This document shows, in pieces, positions 1 to 11,763 of a stretch of 64,000 nt of DNA. The stretch comes from Lepidodermella squamata. Its lineage: Eukaryota > Gastrotricha. The stretch covers positions 2,790,001-2,854,000 of the forward strand of contig JBLDXI010000013.1 in assembly GCA_047495785.1 (NCBI GenBank), given 5' to 3'. The notes under the pieces are model-generated. The model was given only the letters and a program-made list of their open reading frames with translations. It was not told where the DNA came from and searched no databases. Within the stretch, counting starts at the first letter, position 1. Each line of letters opens with the position of its first letter. The position numbers and the translations under genes were made by a program.

Positions 1-300
1 CATTCGCATGCGGCACATCAGCGGAAGGCGGATCGCCACAAGACAACTCTAAAATTTACCAAAAAATCGCTAAAATAGTCAAACAAATAAAATTTGACGG
101 CCAACTTTTGCATTGGAAATCTGCTGCTGACCAAATGCCGTTGGTTCCGCAAATGATTGTGTCATTGCCAACGATCATGTAGTCTTGTAAGCAAACATAT
201 CGAATCGCATCGCCGGGCTTCGAGGGTTCGCTTGACATTGAATACGTCGAGAAAACCATAACTGAATGCTGGGGCACCGACGGCATACCGCAGGTGTGAG
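1..300 (-). CDS. Sushi (CCP) domain gene, partial, two exons, runs off left edge
   Basis: Two minus-strand exons are visible. Exon 106-300 follows a 3' splice AG (ct at 301-302) and encodes one complete CCP module: it opens THTCGMP-like, has the mid-module RYVC and CGTNGIWS elements, and ends QCK. The next exon (1-48, acceptor at 49-50) opens a second module with CGDPPSADVPHAN. The phase-1 junction only works if the first exon ends at 106 with a weak GTTGGC donor. It is treated as a separate gene from the sushi gene at 1071-11763 because that gene ends in a clear in-frame TGA at 1071-1073. No signal-peptide exon was found between 301 and 1070, so this could instead be an alternative 3' end of the same locus. 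The product should be extracellular or cell-surface. Confidence 0.6.
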
Positions 301-1070
301 CTGTAAGCATTCGGCAAAAATTCATTAGAAAATAAGTTTAGATTTTTGTTGAAGAGATTCGACGGCCGATTTGTGTTCCAACCCTTGTTTTGCTGAAAAA
401 AAACTCCTGCTGTACCTTGATTTTGAATTATTTAGAATCTAACTTTGAGATACACCGCGTATCAAAATGCCATTTCGTTTGTCTCAATATCTTCGACCAT
501 TTTTTTATACACATTTTTTTACAACGACGAGTTACGGAATTTTTTTCAGATGAGCGTTTTCACGGAATCGTTTTACATAGGAGTTTAGCATAGTTAGTAT
601 GAATAGGTAAGTTATACACATTATTTACAATCCATCGCTGTACACAACATAATCGATTGTCGGAAAGAATCGCCACCATATTGACGCAGGAAAAAAAAAT
701 GACGAAATAATGAATGAATGAAAATTGAGCCGATGTTGCAAAAAATATGAGGCGCGGCGGGTATAATTTTTACCTGGAACGTTTTCATCCTCTACAAAAC
801 AATTCGAAGAAATTAAATTGCGTAAAATTGAGACCTCTTGTTCTGCGTTACAACATCAGAAATTGAAGTATAAAATGATGAGCAAATGAGTTTTGCGGCG
901 GCAAAAACTTTGATGCATGAATCTTTCCTCCATTTTTTGTAATTTAAATTAAAATGACACGTTTACGAAAGATGCTCCCGTTTTGCGCCAGAAATAGGCG
1001 GTCAGATTGTCAACGAAAAAAACACTCCTAAATCTACGAAAAACAGAACTGAAAATTTGGTTAATATTCA
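301..1070. other. Spacer between two sushi gene segments
   Basis: AT-rich sequence with no ORF resembling a known family and no tRNA-like structure seen. It should hold the 3' UTR of the gene ending at 1071 and perhaps the first exon(s) of the gene at 1-300. I could not identify a signal-peptide exon or a canonical AATAAA on the minus strand here. Confidence 0.4.
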
Positions 1071-4000
1071 TCAAGTTGCGTCCGGTAAGCACTCGGGCAC
1101 GGGCATCGACCAGCGGCCCGATGATTGGCAGGTGATAGCGTCCTCAGGTCCGGTTATCGAATAGCCGGGGAAGCAGCGGTAGATCGCCTGAGATCCAACG
1201 ATAAAGCCCTGAACTTCAACGACGCCGTTTTGAATCTGCGGCGGTTCAACGCAGTCAGCAGCTATAAATCGACGAAGAAATACAAAATAGTTGAAATTAT
1301 CTCAGAATAAGTCGCGTCAATCTCAGCAACAAAAATGTAAAAGCAAAGTTGTAAGGAACAAATTAGAAATAAAATGAAGAGAAAAATCGCGAGCCTAAAC
1401 TCTATAAAAATTAGATTTGATCTGGAATCCTTCCAACAAATTTCCCATCCATAAAAAATCGATAACTGATAACTCTTTGAAATAAAAATAAGGGAAAAAC
1501 TAATAAATTCACACACAGACACTCGGAAACATAATATCCTATCACCAAGGAAAATTTACCTTGTTCCAAATCTGAAAGGCCTGGTATAAAATTGAAAGAT
1601 TTTAATTGAGTGCTTTCTTGATTCGCGGAATTTTCTCTTCAATTTTTATTTCATTCTTTGCTAAATATTATTTCGCATACCGACGCAGGACGGAATGGCA
1701 GACCAGGCGCCGTTCTGCCCGCAGGTTATGGTCGGGTCTCCCAGCATTTGATACCGAGGTTTACACCGATAAGTAGCCGACGATCCGAACGAGTAGCCAG
1801 TCAGGCGTAAAATTTCCGCATTGGAAACGGCTGGCGGGCCGTAGCAGACAACCTCGCGGCAAACGGGCGGTTCGCTCCACGAGCCAGACGGGCTGCAACT
1901 GACAACCGGGTTGCCGATGATGCGGTAGCCGGACTGGCACGTGTACGTCGCCAAAGCGCCGACAACTGTGCTGCTGTACGCCACGTCCGAGTTGGAAACC
2001 GGCGGCGGGGGTGTGCAGCCACCGTTGTTCAGGCCGACGCAAAGCGGCGCATCGGACCAGCTTCCGTCTCGCAGACAAGTAACAATGTTGGAACCGCTCA
2101 TTTGATAACCGATGCGGCAGCGGTACTCGGCGTAGTCGCCTGGACTTTGGCCACTCAATCGCATGATATCGCCATTCGAGACCATTGGAGGTTCGGGACA
2201 TGTAGACGCTTAAATACCGAAAAATTATTAAAAAAAATCGCATCAGAATAAATTACAGCGAATCGAATTTCAGAATTGTCGAACTCAACATTTAAAATCA
2301 CAATTTGCTGCGTTGTAGTACAGAAAATCGTTTTATGATGATTTTTTGTATTATTTTGAAATGTAATTAATTAATATTAATATTCCAAATTCCTAATTAA
2401 TTAATAAATTAAATTTATAAATTATTTTTGAAAAAAATTAAATATTTACAATTTTAGTAATGAGTTTGGTGAAATTCGACCCGAAAATTTATTTTGACCT
2501 ACGTTTGCACGCAAAATTTGGCAATGTCCAAGTTCCATTTTGCTGGCAGGTCGAAGTAGGATCACCGAAACCCGTAGTACCACTGATGCAGCTGTAAACT
2601 ATTCGAACGCCCACATTTCGCTCGGCCGGCATATCAGCACTCGCGTTGGCAACAAGTGGAGGTAGGCCACACTGAATTGCTGAAAAATCATTGGCTTTAG
2701 GGCTCATTGAAACAGTAAAAAAGTAGGTAAAATAACTCACATTTGCAACTCGGCAGAGTTGTAGTCCAAGTTCCACTCTCCGTGCATATAATCATCTGAG
2801 GGCCATCGATTTGGAACCCGTCCAAGCAAATGTAAGTCGCGACAGCGCCCACTTTCGGCGGATCTTGATGCATAGCTATAACGCCGTTAGGAATGAGCGG
2901 CGGCTGATTGCACGTGACCTCCTGGCATTTCGGCGTAACATCAGGCGACCACGACCCCGTTGGTTGGCAAGTCAATACCGCTGGACCCGTGAGGTTGAAG
3001 CCGCGGTTACAGCGATACTGAGCTCGGCCGCCAACTTGGGACGTATCGTAGACAACACGCCCGTTCTCAATGGGCGGAGGCATTGTGCACAAAACACCTT
3101 CACAAGACGGAAATTCCTCCCAACGCCCGTCTGGCAAGCATGTGACCACTTGTTTCCCCTTCACCTTAAACCCGTTGTCGCAGCTGATTTGAATCGTAGA
3201 GCCGACACGGAACGCCCCTGTTGCCTTGACGAATCCATTTTCGACTTTAGGCGGGCTAACGCAACGAATTTCGACGCATTGCGGAACAGGGTCTGACCAT
3301 TGACCTGATTCTAGACAACGAGTCTCGCTCTGGCCATCGAGTTTATAGCCGTCGTCGCAGGTGAAGCGTAACGACTCGCCTTTGATAGGCTCTGTCATCG
3401 ACCGTGACGGATCGGCAATTCGAACGTATTTGCCGTTTTGCGGCTTTTGGGGCAGGGGGCAAGTGTTGCGCATGCAGGTTCCAAGCGGCACTGACCATTG
3501 GCCGTTGTTGAGGCAAACTGTTGCGTTGGCACCTGACGGGCGGTAACCCAGTTGGCAGACGAGTCGGATATGGGTTCCTGGTAGGTATGATGTGATATCG
3601 TCGCGTAATGAGCGAATCGATCGAGCTTGGATGAAATGAGTCGACCGGCCGGGTTCCATAGGACTAGTTAGGGAAACCAAGGTGGTTAGAGCGCCATTTG
3701 AGATCGCGGGCTTCTCGCAAGTGACAGCTGAAAATTATCAATAAAATTTTACAATTGCTTCCATCATGAAACCCTCAAGTGCATCTTAAATTTATTCAAA
3801 TCAATTAATTGCTGTTTTTATTAATGTGGTCGAAACTCAGGTTTTAAGAACCTACTAGACGAGCGAACAGCTGTTGATTTAGAGACTGATTTCCATAAAA
3901 ATCGCCGTAGAAAATTTTCTGGGAAATACTTACGGACGCAATGAGGGACCGGATGATTCCAGCGACCAGAGGCTTCGCACGTTAGCGTCGTATAAGTTTT

Positions 4001-7000
4001 GTCGGGCCTGTAACCAGGGTCGCAAATTACATCGACACTAGTGCCAACTTGAGGCTGATTCCCGTTTCCGATGATCTGGCCATTCTGCAAGCCGATAATA
4101 GGCGGACAAGCTGGAAAAACAGTTCAAGCCCAAGTAAAATGCTTGATTGGAAAACTTACCAACACAGGCCGGCATTTGCGACCATGTACCATCTTCAGTG
4201 CACGTAGCGATGGAAGACCCGTTAAGCTGGTAGCCATTATTACAGAAATACTGCACAACGGATTTCAATGGGAAACCAAGAGTTTTGTTTGGTAGCGCAA
4301 AACCGTTAGGCAAAGTTGGCATCGGGCAGATTGGAACTATAAACAATTAAATTGACCTTAAATGCGTATATTTTAGCCGGGTTCAACTTACTAGGCATGC
4401 AACGGCCGAGTTGGCCCGACCATGTGCCATTCTTTTGGCAAAGCAATTGAAGATCACCTTCAACTAGCTCAAAGCCGGACAGGCATTGGAACGAAGCGAC
4501 GGTATTGGGGGTGACTGGCCGAGCGCTATAACGAATAATTCCATCTCGGAATACGCCAACATCAGGGCAAATGATATCTTCAAATGAATAATTCAGTCAA
4601 ACGCTAAAAAGTATAGGTAACTGGGAAATTTACATTGGCAGGATGGCACATTGTCCCACGTGAGATCAGACTTGCAAATCGCCTTCGACTCGCCAACCAG
4701 GGTGTAATCGTTGTTACACACCCAAGTCGCAGTATCACCAACAGACAAACCGGTATAGCTTGATCGGCCGTTTTCGATAGCTGGAGGTGGCTGGCAAGAT
4801 ACCGCTAAATACAAAACAAATGAATCTCTTATCTTTCATTTTTTTCTTAGCTTACAAAGACAAATCGGTGCATCGCTCCATTTCCCATTCGGACCGCAAA
4901 CAGCCTGTTCTGGGCCAACCATTTTGAAGCCGGGTTGGCAAGAATAGGTGGCGTAGCTTCCAACAGTGCGCCCAGTCACATTGACGGTTGCAAATTGAAC
5001 ATTAATCGGATTTTCGTCGCAAATTGTCACTGTTAAAAATCAAAATATCGATTAAAAAATCACGTAGGAACAGTCAGCTTAAACGCGGAACACAAAACAA
5101 GGAAAACCATCGATTTTAGTACAATACAAGAGAATTCACAATTTTCGTTTCGTCAATATTCAGCAACTATTTTGCAGTTAATTCCTCGAAAAATCACGCC
5201 ATTTGGCACAACATTCAACTTACATGGGTCGGCAGCTAAATTTTGTTATGAGTAAGAAAATCCCAAAGTAGAGAAAATCAAGAAAAACCCAAAATTCTTC
5301 CTCCCATTTCGAATTTATGTAGATATGTCCATGGTATAAGATTAACTCACATTGGCATCGAGGTGGATCTGCCGGGGTCCAGCTTCCATTTGAGCTGCAC
5401 ATCAATTTCGCCTTGTTGCGATCTTGCAGCATGAAACCAGATCGGCAGCTGTACGTCGCGATTCCGCCCGGGTTGCTAGACGTGAATCGTACTTGACCGT
5501 TTTCTGTCGCCGGCGGCCGGCCGCAGTTGACTTGCTCGCAAACAGGCGAGGCACTCCACAGCTTTGCTTTGCAAACGACTCGTTTAGGCGAGTTCATCGC
5601 AAACGTGAAACCGGCCACGCATCGATACGTTACTTCAGAGTTCTCCTGGTACAATTTTCCAGCGTCAACTGATGGGTCGATGATAGCGTTATCAACTTGA
5701 GGCGGCGGTGGGCAGGTCATTTCTGCGATATTTGAAATTTCCAGTTAAAATCAGCGATAAGGTCGAGAATAGCCAAAAGCCGGAACAACATAAAACAGCT
5801 GGGTGCGGAGCCAACATCTTGTGATCAGCTACTAGATTCCATTGCAGCAGAAAACGAAACGTCGAAAAGCGCAGAAACGAAAAAGTTACCAACAAAAACG
5901 TGCACGTAAGAAACATTAAGGTGGAGTTTTTGATGAAAAGCATAATTAATTGTAATATAATATAAACCTTCGCAGAACGGTAATTCCGACCAATTGCCAT
6001 TTGGCAGGCAAGAAATGGTCGCCGGACCACGCAATAGATAACCGTCGTTACAATCGAAGCGAACTCGATCGCCGACGGTAAATTGCTGGTCTGAAACCAG
6101 TTTGTTAACCGATGACTCGGAGGTTACTACCGAGGCAGCTGCAAACGGTATCGGAGTGGGTACCGGGCAACTTATACCTGTTGCGCCACATGATATAATC
6201 GGGGAGGGAAAAAACAACAACACGGTTAAACACGTTATATAGATACGTATGAAAACACTCGTGAATGGCATTTTGTTACGCGGTGTAGGGTTGGAACACA
6301 AAAAAGCGGTTGGAACACAAAATTGTAACAACAAAATTAAAACCGAAGCAGGTATATTCCGAAGCTTTTACGATTGGGAACTTACGTCGGCAGCGAGGCA
6401 TTTCAGTCCATTCGCCAGATGCCATGCATTGAACAACAGCTCGGCCCTCCAAAACATATCCGCTATCGCAACTAATAGCAAAAAACACAGCATTTTTCAT
6501 CAATTCATACTAGGTAAGACTTACGCAAGGTCGAAGAATTCATTGATTTTAGCATTTGTATCAAAGCTCTTGAACACAACTCTGCTGTTAGCTGGCAATG
6601 GTGGCAAAGTACCGCAAGAAATCGCTGTTAAAATCGAAAAAATGATCGAAACCTCATTGCACTTAAATAAAATTACGCTGGCAATCAGGCAGTTGCGTCC
6701 ATAGCCCGTTGGACTGACACGTCACGATGGTGCTAGTTAGAGCTCGGAAGCCAGGGTTACAGGCGTAGACAACATAATCGCCGAATTTCGACTCAGTTTC
6801 AGTGAAACTTCGATTTGCGATAATCGCATTCAGAGGAGCAGGTGAAACAGCCCCACAGCCAATCTCTGAAAAATGGTTTGATGAAAAATGATTTCAGAAG
6901 TTGGCAAAACACTCACTTTGACACACTGGAAGGGCCGACCACGTTCCGTCGTCCTTACAATAAGCCGTCCTGAAGCCGATGACTTCAAAACCGGCGGAAC

Positions 7001-10000
7001 AGTCGAAAGTCACGGCGTCACCGCGACGAGGCTGAGCACTGTATGTTCGATAAGTGATCGTAGCGTGTTCCACCGATGGCGGCATATCACAAAGGACAAC
7101 CTCTGCAGATTTAAATTAGTGTAAAAAAAACGTAAAAATTTGGATAAAATATCTCACTTTCACAGGCTGGGAGCGTCGACCAAGTTCCGTCGACTTTGCA
7201 CACGACTAGAGGATTGCCCCGCAACTCGGCACCGTCCAGACAACGGAAGGTAGCCGTATCACCTTTACGGGGTTTGCCTTGCCAAGTTTTATCAATAAGC
7301 TGTCCGTTAGGTACATCATCCAAAATCGGGCAAGTTGTTTCTCCTGAAATTCAATCAAAATTATGAACTTGAAATAATGACTGATTTTTTGACCTACTTA
7401 GACAATTAGGAGATTTAGACCAAGTTCCGTTATCCCCGCAAACGATGGTAACACTGTCTTCGGTGACGAATCCAGATCTGCACTGGAAAACGACGAAATC
7501 GCCCTTGCGCGGCTGGGTTCCGTCGTTGAACGATTTTTGAACAATCTCAGCGTTAGGAATAGCTGCTGGGTTACTGCATGAGTTGCCTCGTGGGTTGCCA
7601 ATGCAAACCGGAGGTGAAGTCCACGAATTGTCAGACCGGCACAGCATGTAATTGACCCCGCCTGATAGCGTGTAGTTCGTATTGCATTCGACAATGACGC
7701 TGTCGCCAGGTAGAGGCGGGCGGCCGCTGTAAGAAGCGCCTTTAAGGCGGCCATTTGGCACCATTGGCGGGTCTTGGCAAGCCCTGGCGCATTTCGGTGG
7801 CGTAGACCATGAACCATCGGCAAGACATACAACAGTTTCATTTCCAATCATCAAAAAGCCAGTGTTGCACCTACAGAATATTTTAAGATTTTTTTCAAAA
7901 ATTCACAGAATGTTTTACCTGAATTTCAGGAAATCTCCAGCTTGAGGATTCGCTTGGAAGGTAGCGCCAACTTGGACAGCATTTTCAACGACAGGAGTTC
8001 GGCCGCAAAGTGGAGCCTTTTCGCTTGGACTGCACACTGGGGATTGAGACCATTCACCAGACGCCAAACAATAAACTATAAAAAAGAAATTTCAGATAAA
8101 TTTAAACCATGATTTTCAAATTTTTACCTGTATTTCCTCCAACGAGTTCAAAACCGGCCATGCAAGAAACTTGCGCTGAATCTCCAGGCTTGAAGTTCGA
8201 TGGCCCATTCGGCGACGGCAAAAAGATCCCATTCGCAATAGACGGCGGTTGGCCGCAGGTCTGAATCATTTGGCAAAACGGAAGAGACGACCAGCGAAGG
8301 TTCGACTGGCACGTGACTCGCGACATGCCGATGAGGGTGAAGCCCGACGAGCAGGTGTAGTCGACGTAGTCGCCAGGCTGCGGCGAAGTCCCAACTCTAA
8401 ACCCTGGAATTTGAGCAGCATTTGCGACAGCAGGAGGCTGCGAGCAGGCTCGGTTTTGCCGGGCAATGACTGGCTCGGGCGTGTACTCGTACGTTGTCTC
8501 TTCTTGGGTCATAGTCGTAGTGACCGGGCGAACGACCCGTCGCGTTGGCAAAGGTATCGGTGTAGTCCTCTGAGCTGGCGCTGCAGTCGACATACAGGTC
8601 GGGCTAAGCGACCAAGTGCCGTCTGACTGGCAAACGACCCGGTTATTCCCGATCAGGGTGTAGCCGGGTAGGCAACGGAATCGGACGAAATCACCCGGTC
8701 GGGCTGCCATCCAGTACGAAGTCAACTCGCGAATTGCATAGGATGGGCTTGGCAGGTCGTCACAGACCGGCTGTGACGTAATTGTTGTAGTCGACGTTGA
8801 CCTGGTAGTGGGCCTGGTCGTCGTTGTAGTCGTCCTGGTTGTAGTCGGGCGAGTTGTCGTGGTGGTTGTTGTTGTGGTCGTAGTCGTAGTCGTAGTCGGT
8901 CTAGTCGTCGGTCTAGTCCGAGTTGTAGTTTCCGGCTCCTCCCAGGTCGTCTCCCACGGCTCCTCAGTCGTAGTCGTCGTAGTCGGGGTCGTTGTAGTGC
9001 GACGTTGCGTTGTCGTAGTCGTCGTCGTTCTTGGGGTAGTAGTCGTCTCGGTCGTTACAATCGGGGCACATCTTGGTTTCGTCGTCCAACGGCCCGATGT
9101 TAGACAGTACGCGTTTTTATTTCCAACCAATTGATAACCGAGGAGGCACGCGAATGACACAAAATCACCGGCTTCGAACGTTCCGTCGTCGTTACTAGCT
9201 GATGACGTGGCGACGTAGCCGTTGTCAATCGACGGCGCCCTCGAGCAACCCGAAGCCGTGGCCTCCTGAGCAACACAACGAGGTGATGTCGACCAGGTGT
9301 AGTCGTCGCGACATCTTATCCTCGCCTGCCCGTCGAGAACGAAGCCGTCTAAACACTTGTACTCGACAATATCACCCGGTCTAGCCCGGCCCAGGTAGAA
9401 AACAGACATCCGCCCGTTATCAATTTCAGCCGCAGCGGGGCAATAGCGTTGCCCTTGTGTGGTCGGGGTAGGCACGGTCCTTGTCGTTCTTTGCTCCTGA
9501 GTTACCCTTTCTGTTGTCGGAACTCCTGATGGGTTGCATTGAAAGTTGGGGTCGACCGCCCATCTCCTAGTTGGGGTGCAAACTGCACGACCACTGGATG
9601 CAGTAGGTTCGAATCCATCGACGCAATGGTACTCGAAAACGTCTCCGGTCCTCGCGACACCGTCGTAGTATTTTACTACAACAGTGTTGGGAAGAGGTGG
9701 CGGGGCGACGCAGCCGATTTCGTCGGTAGTTGACGCAGATGGTGTCGTAGCGGCAGTTTGATCAGCGCGACATACCGGCGGATCGGGAGTCCAAACGCCG
9801 TTTTCTGTGCAAATCAAAGTCGCTGGGCCGTCTAGCAAGTACCGGTAGAAGCACTGGTAAGTGACGTAGTCGTCTTGGCGAGGTGTTTCTCCGGCGCCAA
9901 ACGACGTTATTTGCCTCGAATTCGGCACTCTTGGCGGATCGGGGCAAACTGCCAAATTACCTGGTGCTGAAAAAAATATTAAAATAATATTAAAATCCAC

Positions 10001-11763
10001 AAAAACATTAAGTAAATTAAGCAATTTAACATGCAGTTATAAAGCGATCATGCAATTAATTCTGATTAAAATTGTCGAATTAGGTGGTACCGATAACCAT
10101 GTCGATAATCAAGTGCGTGTTTTTTCTCGTAATAGGCAAACCTTCTTCGAAAAATATCTGTGTCGACTGCACGTCGTCAAGGCCAAACAACGCAGGTTCA
10201 TTACTACTAGAAGCAACCCTAGCAGCTGGCATAGCATCCAGCAGCTGGTTTTCCATCAAGCCAGCAGTATAATCCACATCTTTTCAAAGATGAAGAATTT
10301 GGAAAATGAACAAAAAAAAACAAAATAAAGTGCGATTCAAAACAAAAACGGTGCAAAAAACGAAACGATTTTTGTGTTAGTATTGAATTAGTAAAAACTT
10401 ACGTCTACACCGCGGTATGGTAGACCAAGCTCCACTCGGCTGGCAAATCACGGTTGCGGTTCCGACTAGCGTGAATTCAGGTTTGCATTTGAAAGTTGCG
10501 GTTCCGTTGCCAACTGATACCACTTCGCCGTTTTTCGGCGCCTCGGGGCGAGAGCAATTCGAATCTAAAATTTCGAGAATTGAATTAAGAATATTAAGGC
10601 TTTAACATTTCGATTTTTACTCGACGCGATGCAAGTCGGCATATCGGTCCAGGCACCACTTGGCATGCAGACGATGGTGTTGTTTCCAAGCATATGAAAG
10701 CCTGGTGTGCAGGTGTATTGGACCCGGTCGCCGGGGAAAGCGTCCTGATGTACGCTGTACGAAGCCCATGCCGCGTATGCATTCGCCAACAAAAGTTGGG
10801 CCTTTCCGCAAGTAGGCAACGGTGAGGATTGCGGGGCTAATTTGATAAAAATAGCAAGCAGTGAGAATATAGTTTTGCAATGTTCATCTAAGGTGCATTA
10901 CTACGTTTTCTAGATGGTAACTTACCAGACTTGGTGACGCATTTAGGCGGAGAATGCGACCATTTCCGCCCGCTTTGACAGTCCAACCGATCGACGCCGC
11001 GAAGTACGAAACCAGAGGCGCAGTCGAAAACGATGTAGTCACCAATGCGAGAAAATGGCCCGACTAATGTAGTCTCTTTAATAAAGCCGTTGTCAACTCG
11101 CGGCATTGGTCCACAACCCTCAGGTGGGGTGTGACTCGCGGTTTTCGTTTCCAGTTTGATTTCATTTGTTCCGCCGCTTCCGAGGCAGGCCGGTACGTCA
11201 GACCACCGACCTTCGTTTGAGCACATAATTGTATCATCACCTTCCAGAAGAAAGCCGGCGAAGCACTGGTATTGGACCCGTGCTCTTAACGGGACTCCGG
11301 ACAAGAAATAATTCCATTTTGCATTCGGAATGGCTGGGGGCTATTTAAATAGTACAAACAAGGATTAGAGATGGGCAATAAAATATACAACTCTCAAAAG
11401 TAATTTAATCTAGGTCAAAACTTGCAAAATGTAGGTCAAGTCAATACTCACCGGTCCACATTTGCCATAAGGCGCCGGTACTCTCTGAGAGCCAGGGCCT
11501 CGCGACATCCATTTCGAGGGCCATTTAATAGCTGGCTTCCCTCGCATTTTGTTCTGGGTTGATGACATCAAACCAGCCGGCGGTGTCGCAGTTCGATTCG
11601 CCAACGCAGGCTTTTCAGTTATTGTCGCGTTGAGGGTGATGAGAGTCGGGGCGGACGAAGGCAACGACGTCTCGGCCACAGTTTCGTTACTCGAATTCGA
11701 AATCGATGCGGAAGCGATGGGTAGAAAAACGAGGATAATAGCGATTGCACAAGCGTGAAACAT
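1071..11763 (-). CDS. Giant secreted sushi/CCP-repeat protein (about 36 CCP modules, mucin-like Thr tract)
   Basis: I assemble 24 exons (11452-11763, 10926-11340, 10621-10836, 10403-10564, 8128-9966, 7919-8075, 7398-7870, 7158-7343, 6917-7102, 6677-6865, 6525-6624, 6386-6471, 5968-6177, 5351-5722, 5224-5235, 4856-5029, 4634-4804, 4392-4577, 4160-4336, 3934-4110, 2741-3727, 2503-2679, 1681-2208, 1071-1261). All phases close, giving about 2,560 residues. The start at 11763 opens a hydrophobic signal peptide ending near SASIS; an in-frame ATG-like codon farther upstream would bury it. About 36 CCP modules follow, each with the four-Cys plus GxW pattern. A Thr-rich linker splits modules 8 and 9 in exon 5. 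Most introns are phase 1, typical of shuffled extracellular modules. No transmembrane segment is seen; the protein ends soon after the last module. CCP arrays act in adhesion, matrix or complement-like binding; the specific role is unknown. Confidence 0.85.
5224..5235 (-). other. Candidate 12-nt microexon of the sushi gene
   Basis: Within the interval between exons 5351-5722 and 4856-5029, a 12-nt stretch is flanked on the minus strand by an AAATTTTAG acceptor and a GTAAGTTG donor. It is phase 1 on both sides, so inclusion adds four residues (Ser-Ala-Asp-Pro) in the linker between two CCP modules, and skipping also keeps frame. Splice-signal strength is the only evidence. Confidence 0.4.
8765..9060 (-). 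repeat. Thr-rich mucin-like coding repeat in the sushi gene
   Basis: The coding strand is a run of ACN codons, in places an ACTACG-type hexamer repeat, encoding long Thr runs broken by Pro, Arg and Glu-Trp segments. It lies between two CCP modules in exon 8128-9966. Such tracts are normally heavily O-glycosylated stalks. The opposite strand reads as a poly-Val ORF, which is a shadow. Confidence 0.8.

Noticed and set aside
8808-9134. Plus-strand ORF rich in Val
   Set aside because: It is the antisense reading of the Thr-codon tract in the sushi gene.
9601-9625. GGTTCGAATCC resembling a tRNA B box
   Set aside because: Lies inside a sushi coding exon and has no cloverleaf around it.
10080-10328. 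ORFs on both strands in the intron at 9967-10402
   Set aside because: Flanking sushi exons join in phase without it and it lacks CCP cysteines.
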